NCBI RefSeq assembly: GCF_963662255.1
Contig: NC_085047.1
Coordinates: 97,223,619 to 97,287,618 of the forward strand
Reading direction: 5' to 3'
DNA length: 64,000 nucleotides
DNA from: Cinclus cinclus
Lineage: Eukaryota; Chordata; Aves; Passeriformes; Cinclidae
Shown: positions 38,182 through 51,552 of the stretch, one piece after another
How the letters are laid out: each line of letters starts with the position of its first letter
Numbering within the stretch: position 1 is the stretch's first letter
The notes under the pieces: generated by a model
Told to the model about the DNA's origin: nothing
Databases searched by the model: none
The model's input: the letters and a program-made list of their open reading frames with translations, nothing else
Translations under genes and position numbers: made by a program

Positions 38182-41100
38182 GGAAGTGACTTCAATCATC
38201 ACTGCAGTCAGAGTCATGGAATGGTTTGGCTTTCACCATAACGTTTAATCTGAGCTACAGAAAATGTATGTCTTTTTTTCATACGAGTTGAAATGCTAAC
38301 AATTTCTACTCCTGTATTACCAAGGATGCTTTGGGAATAATTAATATAAAAACATATCCAACCCTTTTTCACTCCTTTCCACTTATTTGCAGTTATTCAA
38401 GAGCATTTTAAAACAATCAGTTCATATTATTTAATTTCAATATTTTATTAAAGTTTTTTATCTTCCAGCAGATTATAATGCAATATTATTTGATTTTATA
38501 ATAACTTTTTTTTCTGTCATTACTGTAAAATTTGGCTAAGACTGAGATTCATTAGCTTAAGATTAGCTAACTATGAGCACCATCTCAGGGCCAACCCCTC
38601 TGAAAAGAGACATAAATAAAAGAAATAAAACTTTAGAACAGCTGTAAATAATATAAGCTAGTGGGAATTCTTCAGTATTAGCCTCAATGCTGTATTAGGA
38701 TTTATTATTTCCATTTACAAATCTAGCCAGCAGCACTGTTAAAACAATATTTTATGTGCTAGTTTCAGTTTATCCCCCTTTCTTCTTCACATAAAATGTG
38801 ACAGAAGTAGCTGATTGCAATAACAGATCAGTAGCAGCTCACCACTTTGTTTCAGTTACACTGTTACTTTCCACTGAACTAGAAAAAAGCATTTCTGCTT
38901 TTAAATTATATCTGTTACTTGAGACGACAAAGCCATAAATGCTCAAATGTGTGATCCCCCTACTTGATAACTTCAACATCTAGAACTGTTTTCATTTCTC
39001 TACTGAAAACTATTAGTACTTGAGTTAAAAAGGAAGTCTATCAAATGTAAAACTATTGTTTAGGAATTCCAACTTCATACAAACTAACATGATGTGAATG
39101 ATCTTTTGTTGTATAGGGAAAAACAAATTCTACAGGTTTCCTTTGAACAGCAAGGTATCAGAGCACGCACAAACACTAAATGAAAGTTCTCCTCCACGCT
39201 GCATCTTAACACATGGTTAACCATAAACATTCTGCTGTGATTATTGATCATGCCAGTGTACCTGGCTGAAACCACAATTTCAAATAATCAGAAATTTGTG
39301 TTTTAGCATTTTATATACCCCCACAGTCCATTCTCAGCTCCCTCATGTCTGTTTTTCTTCAAACCCAATTCTGACTTGACTTATGCTGGTGAGTTTTGAC
39401 TTAAGTCTTTAGTAGTGGCTTCAATCTGCAGTGCACAAATGGCCTCAAGGAAGAGTTAAATACCACTTTTCCTACCCATTTATAAGCCTTGCACAGTGTA
39501 TCTTCAGAGCAACCTTGAAGCATCTTAATCTGCATGCTGAAAAGAGCAAACTGCACTCAACAGGGCAAACTCCAAGGATCCCATCTTCCCAGGCCTGACA
39601 CATCACATGAAAGATGTCAGGCAGGGGAAACCAAAGCAGTCTCCAACAGTGTCCAGGAGATGGATTAGAGGAACTCAGGTCACCACCTGAGCCCCATACT
39701 TTCAATCTGCCACGAAGGAAATGGTAGGCAAATTTCAAGAATAAAACCTTCATAGACCAGGGCTGTTTGACATGTACAAGAAAAAGAACTTACAAAAGCA
39801 AAAACAGGAGGGGGGGGGGGGGGGGAGGGAGGTGAAAACTAAAACAAAACAGATAAATATTACAAGATTCAGAAGATAACAAGATCATATTACAAGATTC
39901 ATTTCAGCAAGTATTTGTGTACACTTGCCTTCCTCTGGTAAATCTCAAAGGTCCTAAACAGTTAAGACAAATATCTATATTCTGTGCCTTGGAAAAAGGA
40001 AAGCTGTGCAGCATCTCTTGTAAGGAAAACAAAAAAAAAAAAAGGTAGAAAAGCAACAAAAATCAATTGTCTATCTTCAGTGAGCCCCACGGGAGGAAAA
40101 AAACACATTAATAACATTCACAAGAAAGTACAAACTGGTCTTTAATTGGAGCAATGGCAAAAAAAAAAATAAAAAATGTATAAAATTACTTAATTTGCAT
40201 CTCTGGCCATAATTATGTTAGGAGATACAACCCTTCTTTTGAAATGCTAGAGATGAGCTATGAAAATTAACTAGCCACTTAATCTGCTATGACAGTAGCT
40301 GTATACCCATTATCAGTTTTGGAAGCCTCTTCTCCCTGCCTAATATTCAATCCACATTTGTGTGAAACCACTGTCTCTCAGAAGTGGCCTCTCCTGATGA
40401 CCTCACTGATTCTTTCAAAATTACAAAAACACATAGAAATAAACCTTTCAAATAACAGTACCCGCTGAAGTAAAACAGAACATTTGAGTAGACAGATCAG
40501 TAACTGCTGCAATGATGAATTTAAAAAGAGGCTCCCAATATATGTTTTCCTTACCCTTTCAAAAATCTCAACAGCATGAAATTAAAAGTAACAGTAAAGT
40601 ATAACTTGTGTTTGACAAGCATTTTCTGACTGCATGATCACTACGACACAAATTAATATAGGGACTTACCCATGTCATTGCTGTGTGTCCCCACACCCAG
40701 CTCTGAAATATGGAACTATGGTACAAAATGGAATCAACAAATCCAAACTAGGCTTCCCAGCTCTCAAATACAAAAGCATGCATTTAAAATTTCAGAAAAG
40801 TCTGTACACTTAGTGGGGAGAGATATCAAAACCAACAGATAGGAAATGGCAAAGAAAAATTTATTACTCAAAGCCTTTCTGTCAAGAGCAAACACAAACT
40901 TGTAGTAAATGCATGGGCTGGGGAACCACAGTACCACCTCTCCTGGGCTCTGGTATTTAGTTATCCTTTTGCATATAAATAACTGGAACATACTATTCTT
41001 TGGAAATAAGGCAGGAAAATGAAAATAGTTGTACAACATTATGTTATACAACACTATGAACACCTGCCCCAGAAGTCTTTCACCAAGTTACAGCAAATTT

Positions 41101-41649
41101 AAGCCCTTTATGCACTTTGAGATGACTCAGCAACAGGCTAGAGTGAAGACTAAAACCTGGCCAGTGAAACCAAACCATCCTGCAGAAATGAACAGGAGAA
41201 ACATGGAGCTGGAGATGGTGAAGGAGAAAATTGAAGTTCAATAGCAAGGTCCACCTCAGAAACAAGAGTGGCTCTTTCAAGGACAACATATGCAAACATA
41301 TTTCTAGCATTGCTTCTACTACATGCTTGTCCAGTGTATGTCAAGTTTGAAGACCATCCACTGGAGAAGCCATGGATAGAAGAAGAACAGTATGAGGTGA
41401 AAACAACGATAAAATACAACAAAATAGCAGTAATATTCTGCTTCCTTGGCTTCTGTTCAGGAAACAAATGAAGGAAATACAAACAACTGAAATGAGTACA
41501 TTTTGCTCTTTATATAGTTTCTGATTTTATTGTACATTATATTTTATAGAAATAATTCCTTAGTAAGTTATTTCGGTTGCCTTATGGTTATTGCCTTATA
41601 ATGGTTCTAATAAAAAATGAAACCAAAAAAAGCAAGCACCAACAAATAA
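38182..41649. other. intronic sequence, no gene recognised
   Basis: AT-rich intron 1 DNA with a G16 run (39.81 kb) and several A runs (40.03, 40.16 kb). Frames are short and not protein-like. Confidence 0.6.
39810..39825. repeat. G16 homopolymer
   Basis: Sixteen consecutive G residues followed by AGGGAGG, on the plus strand in intron 1. The longest of four G/C homopolymers in the window. Confidence 0.95.
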
Positions 41650-42690
41650 TAAATTGAGTGTTACTGTGTAGCTGTGAGCCATTCTCATCTGTCCTGTCAG
41701 TACATCCCAGGAAGAAGAGATCAGCATCTTCCTCTCCACTTCCCCTTTTCAGATGGAGAGCAATGAGGTCACTCTTCAGCCTCCTCCTCCCCAAACTAGA
41801 CAAACCCAAAGTCCTCAGCCACTCTTGTCAGGACATTCCTTCGACCTCTATCACCAGTTTTGTTGCCCTCCTCTGGGTGCATTCAAGGACTTTCACACCA
41901 TTGTGGGGCCCAGAACTGCACACAGCACTCCAGGTGAGGCCACAGCAATGCTGAATAAAGTGGGGTAATCACCAGTTTGAGCAGATGGTGGTGTTGTGTT
42001 TGATGCACTCCAGGATGGGGTTTGCCCTCTTGGCTGCATTGGCATCCTGCTGATTCCCATTCAGCCTGATGCTGACCATCATCCCAGATCTTTTTCTGCA
42101 GGGCTGCTCTCCAACTCCTCCTCTGCCAGTTTATACTTGTGCCCAGCATTATGCAGAATCCAGCATTTTTCACTTGGTAAATTTTATCCAATTAAACATT
42201 GCCCAAGGCTCTAACCTATCCAGATCCCTATGTAGGGCCTCTCATTCCTCAAAAGAGTCACCAGCACCTCCCAGTTTGGTATCATCAGCAAACTTGCACT
42301 AATTGTTCATTCACCTGCTTCCTCCAGAGCACTGATAATGTATAGAACAGAGCTGGCTCTAGAACTGAACCCTGAGGAACACCAGTGATGACACCAGCCA
42401 GATGTAGTCCCATTCACTAAAAAAAAAAAAACCCCTTAAGCCCTGACCTTCAGCCAGTTCTTCCAGCACACCATGAACCCACTCATCCCACAGCTGCCCC
42501 TGGCATCCCCTGAGCCTGGCTCATCTTTTGCTGTGCCTGAGGCTGCTGATGACCCTGTTACCAGCACCCAGCTCTGCCCATCCCATGCCAGCCCCTTTGG
42601 GCTGCTCCCCTTGGAGAGGCCATAGCCTGCAATGCTGTCACCCAGAGCCCCTGGCTTTCCATGCCCTGGGAGCCAGCCCATGCTGACAGC
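41650..42690 (-). mobile_element. CR1 LINE ORF2 fragment (RT to near C-terminus)
   Basis: Minus-strand CR1 coding remnant. In order it shows MVCWKNWLKVRA (RT), the region around the catalytic RT block seen at nucleotide level (GTTTGCTGATGATACC, an FADDT-type motif, at about 42277-42292), TPLYSALLWPHLECCVQFWA, and SSLGRRRLKSDLIALHLKRG near the C-terminus. Similarity stops near 41650 before the usual 3' UTR and tail. The part at 42430-42690 is GC-rich and only weakly CR1-like, and an A run (42419-42432) interrupts the reading. Frameshifts are numerous. Confidence 0.75.
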
Positions 42691-43735
42691 ACAAGACTGG
42701 CCTTTAAGGTCTAGAATAACATCTTCATTTATTCCTGATGTGTAAGTAATGTCCTTAGATTATATTCTAGTTAGCAAAAGCACAAAGCAAAATTTCAACA
42801 CCAAAACCAAATAAAGATCACCCAAACAACAGGAAAAAAAAGCATATAAAACCATATAAAACCTACCAGAACAAAACAATACTGCATAGAACACTAATGT
42901 GAGAAAAGGTAGAAAATCAAACAGCACTTGGCATATATTAGTCACTCTGTTTAATATATAACTATCAAATAACTTTATGACTGTTATATAAACACATGTA
43001 GAAATTCAGCACTAAGCTTAACTATGTATTTTCTCTGCCATCTTAATAAAAAAAATTAAAATAACAAAAAAAAAAAAATATCCACACCTCAAACACCACA
43101 CCGAGCAACTGTATCCTGAAAAAAGAAGCTGCAGGCAAGAGCACATTTTGGAACAAACACCTGAAGTTATTCTGTTACTCTAACTAACCACTGTGATTCC
43201 TCACAACCAAATCAAATTAATAATCGCCTTAGAGAAAACCATTTTTATACCACAGATGTTTAAAACATAGAAAAGTCAATGTTGGTAACTGGTTAACCCA
43301 AAGTAATTAAGTTAAAGAGATGACTGAATGTAAGAAATGTTTATAAAACTGATCAGCCTAAAAATTCATTCTCTGATATAAGTGCAGTTTGCAAACATAA
43401 ACCAAAATTCAATTATCATCGGTCACAGTGTGACTCACACCACCATCTAATTTTAAACATCTGGATTTAACACCAGAAAATGGATATCACAAATAACTTT
43501 CAGAAAGTCTTTGTCAGGTTTTCCTTTGAATTTATGCTGATATTACCATCATCTATAACGTGCTAGCTCCTATCACAATGATATGGTGAGTCCTCCTGTA
43601 GATGAATGGCCATAAATAGAACTACATTGACCTAAACTTTCCATTGATATTTCCTAAACAGTTCATACAAAGTCAACCTTTATTGCTGTTACAGACCAAA
43701 ACATTAAAAGCCACAACTTCATATACACCAAAAAC

Positions 43736-43747
43736 GGGGGGGGGGGG
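43736..43747. repeat. G12 homopolymer
   Basis: Twelve consecutive G residues in otherwise AT-rich intron 1 sequence. Confidence 0.95.
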
Positions 43748-46700
43748 TGTTAAAAAAAATTAGACCAGAGTAATTAAAAAAGAAATTAAGTAAAATCAGC
43801 AACCATCATCTAAATCATGGCACACAACACTATTTGTTCTCTGTCATCCTTAGTAGGTTCCTAGAAAGACAATCATCAAAACCCAAAGGCCATTAGCAGT
43901 GAAAGAGCACAAGACCAGTAGTTTTGAAAATAGACTATGTATTGCTTGGACTAAACTTGCTTCTCTAAGTATGGTACACTGTTCCTCTTTTTAGAGCACT
44001 ATCTTCTCAAATGCACAGAAAAACTACTGCATAAACACAAGCTGTAAAAACAAATGAGCCACAGGAATCCTTGTGTCTCCACACACTTGTGAGTTAGGAC
44101 TGCCTTCTTGTGGTTTCACAGACTTCACTCTTACCACTTCTAAGACTGATCTCAACTGAGGTCTTAGTCTATTTAGCAGAAGTTTTGACCAATCTGTAAA
44201 AGAATCCAGATTAAATAAACTTCACTTCTCCATGTGTCAGGAGGAATTCAATTCACGGATATTAACTTGGAGATATTGAAGTTATATATTGAATCTCCAA
44301 ATATATTTGGGGCAAATTTTGAACATATATTTGGGATGAAGTAATCCATTGAAGTGAACGGAAACTAGTCTAACAGCATTAATATGGGAAGCAAAAGATA
44401 GCTTGTCAACTATTTGTAAGCTCTGTTTCAAAATCCCCACCCTTTCTAAATGCTAATGCACTTCTTCTGCTCTGTCAAACTATATTTGCTATACATTTGA
44501 AATAATTAGATGATAGATGTATATGCTGGCTCAAGGATGTGACAGAAGTGTAGCCTTGGGAAATTAACACCAAAAAAAACCAAAATGCATTCTAAAAACA
44601 TAATGCTTACTTAGGTAAAATGCAACATACATGTAGACATACACCACTTTGCATTTTAAAAAAATACAACTGGTTCACGATATACTGTAAGATTCAATGT
44701 TTCAGAAATGTTTGCATGCTGCTTTGAATGGTGATTTGATTTTATAACTGAAAACTACAGTCCATATTACTATTGTGTGTAATTATAAGATTACTGGTTA
44801 ACTGGGTGACTTCCAACAGCACGTAATGTAGTACGTTTATCACAGGCTGCATTTGCCTCCACTGCCTACCAACACAGCATACCAGAATCAGCTACAATCT
44901 CCCTAGGAAGTCATGTGAACCACAGAAATACATCTGTTGAGCAAAACACCTGGGCTTGATGTATGCACTCACACATGCATACAACTTTCAACTTCCCCCT
45001 TTCCTTCAACTAACTCTAGTCTGGTCCATGGACACAATGCCCTTTAGTTGCGAAAGCACGTTAGATCCTCCTGGATTATCTCTCTCAGTTATGTTAATCC
45101 AGAATAAATCCATTGCATAAACTCTCAGACTATTCCATGATGTGAAAGAAAATGTGATCATGATAATTAAAAAGACTCACTCCCAAAGCAAACTCTGATC
45201 CGCATTAAAACACTAATGTGTAGATGCACCTCAGACATTTCTAATATTTCTCAAACACACAAGGGTAGTAATTCCTGTGCTTCCTGTCAGACTAAATTTT
45301 CCTCAAAAGCCACATTGTTACAGGGCCAGTCAGGGAAACGTTCCTTTCTGGACTTGCAAAATGCTTAAGGTTCTGTTGTCTCACATCCTTAAGAAACTAA
45401 CCAAACACACACACACAAAGAATAATTACCATGCATTTTTATATCAACTAAAATGTCCATTATAAATAGACTAACCATAAAGTACACAAACAAGGAATAG
45501 TCCTGCATTGTCATGGAGTAATTTCTGATTACAAAAACTGCTATATGCATCATTTTACAATTTGTAAATGTAGTTTACATTGTACTACATACCGGCCATG
45601 TGATGTTTCACTATATTTTCACCTGTTCTGTTATGTATGATAGGTACATCATTATATACTACACTTGTAACTTTGGCAAGAGTAGGGATACACACCTGTC
45701 CTTCAAACTTCGCAGCTCTCCAGTAGCCATGTCACTGTGACTCAGTCAGGTACCATCACATTATATGCTCACATTCTTGGGCTTAATATACTATATTATG
45801 TTTCCAATATAATTACATGAAATTCACGATAAATTTCAGGAATGCATTTCCTTTCCCTTTGACATGTGTTACTAGTTTATAAAATACTACAAATTTCAAG
45901 CTGCAGTAGCAGCCATCCCCACAAGCTGATAGATACATATATTTTCATTTCCCTTTTAAAGGAAAACAAAGGAAAATAGGAATTCCATGCAGCACCTTCC
46001 TCAACATAAAATATTTGTGAGAAGTATCTCCTTATTCATATTGTCTTGATGTATTACTTAAAATTTTTCCTCTTCAAAGGCAATAAACTCAATAAACATA
46101 ATTGTCAATATGAATACTGTGTTTCAGTATCTTTTAATATTTTCAAAGCAATTAGTAAAGTATAATCTCAGCAGTAAAATTTAGCACAAAAAAATCAATC
46201 CTACAGATGAAATATGTAGACTAAAATTTGACCACAACATTTGTTGGTAGCTCCAGAGACCTATTAATATTTGTAACATTTTTCATAACAAAAAAAAAAT
46301 CATGTTTTGGAGGAATTATTAAAGTGCATAACAAAGCTCTCAAAAGCAAAGAGCGTAAAAATTAACACAGTCCTTGGAGGTCTAACAGTTGTGTAAACAG
46401 TCTTCAAGGAGTTTTTTCCATTTTTCACAGAAGACCTGTCTCAGTGAGTGAAGTACACTTCACCAGATCAGGTTGAAGTAGAAACATTTGCAAAAGGGTT
46501 GTGCTCATTCTGGAATAGAGATTTTTTCCAAATAAAAATGATCCTTGGACTTAAACAGAATAGCCTATCTGTAATTCGAACCAAAACCAACACAATATTG
46601 TTAGAAACCTCACAAACACAAAAAAAGGCTTTCACTATGACAGTTAAAGCAGCATTTCAGAAAGAAGTCTTATTTCCACGATATATTTTAATTAGTAATC

Positions 46701-49700
46701 TTTCCATACATCTGCCTTCACTGCAGATGTTGCAGAGAGACAGAAAAGATGTCATGGGTGCAGTTTAATAAGGCCAAAATTTATTGTTTCATCTCTAAAG
46801 CACAACTCAACAAAAATCTTACCAGAGAGGTTAACACTCTTCTCTCCATTGCTCCAATTTTTTTTAGTCCTTGGCCTGTCCTTTCCCAACCCAGCTCTCA
46901 CTTCTGCAGAAGGCCAGCACACAGTCTGCCAAATTGAGCCTGTCATAAAGACTAGTAGATGCCAGTAGCATCTGCTCAGATGTGGTAACACACCACATCA
47001 CTTGCTGAACATCCTTCTCCTAACAGTGTCACACAAGCAGGGGAAGTCATGCTGCCCTTCTCCAGAACAGTCAGTGCTGCTGTCCTTCCCCAGCTCCCAC
47101 ACCTGTAAACCCTGTTGGCAGGGTTGGTGTGCAGACCACATTCTTATTCCTATCCTATTTTAAGGAATGGTAATAGCTCCCACAACAGCAGAAGTTTTGA
47201 TGACATTGTGTTGACAATGGATGAAAATCAGGCATCAAGGAAGGAGCACACTGAAGGCTGGATGAGTCTTCCCTTTTCTGCTAGAAATTTAACTTATCTG
47301 CTAACCTGATCCTAGCTGAGACCCCTTGGCCCTGCAGTGCTGACAGGATATTCCTGAGAGAAACAACCTTTTAATGCAAGTTGAAATATATTCTTCCAGT
47401 TTTCTAAGGGGCTTTTTCCAGTTTAAGAACTGTATGCTACAAGAAATGTATATTCCATAGGAAAATTGCTGCAGTCCAGCGTTCTAGACCACCTTGCACA
47501 CAACCTAAGACTGTGAGAGAGAGAAGAAATCAACATTAAATTCTATTGATAACAATATACTAAAATTGCTCACACAATTCAAGGTACAGGGTTATTAGTT
47601 TGATCTTTCTTCAGTGAAAATCTTCAGTGGAAGATTTATGTTACTTCATCACATTGCCATAAAATTCCCCACAAACATAAAAGCACTTCACATGCCAGGT
47701 TTTCAGAATAGTCTTATAACTAACTAATGAAGACATACCATAAAAGGAAAAAAAAAAAAAAAAATCTCTCTTCAAGGCAGAACTGAAGCATTTGGCATTA
47801 ACACATATGGTTACCAGAGATGTAGCTGTTATGCAGAACAGGCATTTGCTGACAGATCCATCATGCTTCAAACCTTTCTGGCACCAGGTGAAAGAGTTAA
47901 AAATTAAATCAGGTTAATTTGCACAGAAGTTATTGAAAGGCTTGTAACATGAGAGATGTCAAAGCACAGCCTAAGTCCCTACCCAAGCCATAGCATTTTA
48001 AAGGCACCAGTTAATGTAAACAACTGGATATGGAATTTCACAAGATTCTACTGCAAGGATCTCACCGGTTCTGAAGCCCAGCATTTGATTTTATATCTTT
48101 AATCTAAATCAACAGCCAAAAAAGAAAACCGTTGTCATATATATCCTTAGGCTCATTAAATGTGGACAACTGCAGTTAATACCAGTTGTCAATAACCTGT
48201 ACTATCAGCAGGCATTATATATTAAGAATTTGTTTCTCTTTCTTAAATCACCTTTTTTTTTGCAGAACTGACATATCTTTCAGTTGTTCCCTTTTCAAAA
48301 AGTTTCTGATACTGATGTTATGCTCCAGGAATTCTGTCCCAATTATAAAGTTTCCTTCCATTTTACTAGCCTTCTCACCTGTGTAAAGCAATTAAGATAG
48401 GAAGACAGTGAAGGGGGCCCTGGTACTACAAGGAGATTGATAATATTCCAGTTTCTTTTTCATTGGACTGAGGACCTCTGCACAATTTACTTTCTCAGTG
48501 GGAAGTTCATGGGTGAGAACAAGTTAACTGAGGCTCGATCTATACCAGATGGATCTACTAGGTATGACTAAGCATCTTAGAGGCATAAAAATTTGACATC
48601 TGCTCCTATTATTAAGAGAACAAGCCAGGCCTGTTGATGGAACTCACGCAATACTCTGGAATCCCTGAGGGCACCTGGATACATGGAGTAACAATCAGAA
48701 AACAGGCAGTATCTCACCTTTCAAAAAAATATTTGTCTACTGTCTCCAGTGGAACTTAGCTCTAGTTACATTAAATTGCTTCTACCTTCCCTTGTCATCT
48801 GAAAGAATATTTTCTAAAAAATATTTAAACATGCTTTACATCTAGCATATAACTGAAAATTCAGTTTTTTACTTTGTCCTAATAGCATTGTGCTATTTAC
48901 TACCACTCTGAACTGAAAAGAAAGATGTCATGATACAGTTAAATGGCATGTAAGAAATTCAAGTTAATCATCTTCAAACAGTATACTGAGAACTTTCTAA
49001 ACAGGCACTTCTAGTATATTTTCACTGGCCTAAGCTTATTTCCATTGAAACTGCTGGACACATTATTATCAAGTGCAGGGATATCAGAGTTGAGGCAGAA
49101 ACAAAAGCTCCAGAAAAATCCAGTCTTAAGCTATTAATTATATAAATGGAAGAATCAATGAGTATCAGTCTGAAATCTGAAAGATCTCCAGTTAAAGAAA
49201 ACAACATGAGCCTATCCTACATTAACTTGTAAAGCTCTTCAGTCTTTAAAACTGAGTCGTGCTTTCTACTCCAAAACAAAGGCAACCAGCATATCCTTTA
49301 GGAAACTGTAAATGTTCACTTTTCTACAATTTGGAAAACAGCAGAGGTTAAGTTCAACTTTCAAGTTTAGTTCACTCCGCTGCTCTTTTTTCTGCATAAG
49401 GACAGTTTTGAAGACATGAAGAAGACTAGAAATAATTGTTTGCTGTTCCACATTAATTGCCACTGAAAACTTGGACTTTGATGATGTCCAGTGCTCAAAC
49501 ACACAGGTGTGAATGTATGAATAAACAAATTCTTTCACAAGACGAACTCATATGCTGCACATGTGTATTTCTATTCCACTTGGTCATTGAGTATCTACAG
49601 GGCAGAAAACCCATGAAACTTACCAAAAGCCTACTGTCTTTCACATTGTGTATTCAGCTTTTTAACTCAAAGAAAAAATGCAGCAATGAGCCCTGAGCTG

Positions 49701-51521
49701 TAAAAATCCACATCTTCTTTCCTTATTTATTCTGACAAACACATCCCATAGCTGCTACTAAAAACTATATGAAGTGACACACTCTTCATTAATTGGATTA
49801 TTTTTACCTCTTTATGTCAGTTTGTCTAATCCCAAATGTTTCTTCCACCTACTGCATATCCAGATTGACCAATATTTGGCTAATTCTTGATCTCAGTTCA
49901 CAGTTCCATAGAAGGAAAACAGAAGAAAGCCTCAAGCTCTTTTAGTTCCAGCTCCCTTCCCAAAATTGTTAGATGCAAATTAAATGTCAACATACTATAC
50001 ACTCTTTGTAACTAATTAAAATGGGGGCAGATAATGGTGAGATTCATTACTGTCTTGTCATAGTTACACATTGACATGATTTTATTGTTGTCAAAGGAGC
50101 TGCAACTATGACCTAAAAAAAGAAAAAGAAAAAAGAAGCCACACTGTTGAAATAGTTTTTATATAGGGACACAAATTCTGGGTAAGAGAATGACAGGTAG
50201 TCACTCCCTTAGTCCATCATCATAACAACACATTTTTATCACCCCTTCCTCACTTCCTCCTGCTTCACATATCTGTTCAGCCATGTGCTAAATTCAAAGG
50301 AAACCCAAAGTCTTACAGCACTGAGGTCAAAACATGAATTTGTAGTGTCTAGGTCCAAAAATGCCCTGAGGCCTAACTGGAATGTTCCAGTCATTAGTAG
50401 TTAAAAAACATGATCAGTTAAATACAAATGATGAACTGCCCTATGCTCATGGCCTAAATCACTAGCTGAGAAATCACATTCATGTACATGAACTGAGATG
50501 CTTGTCTTTTTCTTTTTTTTTAAATATAAATTACTGAGAAGATAACTTCCCTAAAGAGTAATCCATTAAAAAAATAAAAAAAAAAAAAGAAATATGCTGC
50601 TAAATTCTCATAAAAATGGCAAGGAAAGTTGAACTGCATTTGCACTAGACTAAATGAGGACATTATTCTCATCCAGTCTTCGCCCTCACCTCAATTTCTG
50701 ACTGTCTGGATAGAAGACATTTGTTCTGAAGCAAATTTCTTCATATTATCTTACTACAGGATCCATGACAGCTAGATTGCAGCCCTCACAGGCAGAAAAA
50801 ACAGGTTTCACTACCTTGACCAGGTTTGCAGTTTCAGCTGTGACCACTTAAAGAATTACACTGGCAGCAGTTCGCCTAAGTTCTGACATGAAAGATAATG
50901 TCACCGAGAACTCTTGTGAATTTTCATAGAGGCTTTTCCTGTAACTGACCTCTTCAAAGAGGACAAAAGAGCTTTCAAAACATTTTTACCATGTTACAAA
51001 CAAAAAAAACTAAAATTTTTAAAACAAATAAAATTTCAAACAGCTGAGAAAAAAGGGAAATAAAAAATATTCACAAGAAACAGTTACAAACAACCCGTCC
51101 TATAGACCCATTACAACTGTTCTCTGTTCCATAATTCCTGAATTTCAATTAATTGTGTTACAGGAAATTCTACAGTGTCCTCTACTCCCACATAATTTCT
51201 CCTTCCAGGATTTTAAGACCGCTAGAGTTCACCCATCTCCACCTTTCTCCATTCTGAGACTCTGCCCCTTTTCTTGCTTCTCCTACAAGCTCTGAAGATG
51301 TGATCCTCAGCAATCTCAGCTGCTATTCCAGGGGAGTCACATCCTTTGCAAGCTTGAGACCAGTCTGTTCTTTTTTAACAGAACACAATTACATTTGTAT
51401 GTATTACATACATACATAACTTTGATGTCATACCTCTTTGACAGTCTAGAGAGACACATTGATTAAAAATGCTATTCACAGAAGACAACAGAAATTTGAT
51501 TAAAACTTTGGACTAGGGTTA

Positions 51522-51552
51522 TTCCAGTTTTGGTTATTCCCCAAAACTGGAA
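51522..51552. repeat. 12-bp perfect inverted repeat (hairpin)
   Basis: TTCCAGTTTTGG (51522-51533), a 7-base spacer, then CCAAAACTGGAA (51541-51552). The stem is perfect. Function unknown. Confidence 0.85.
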
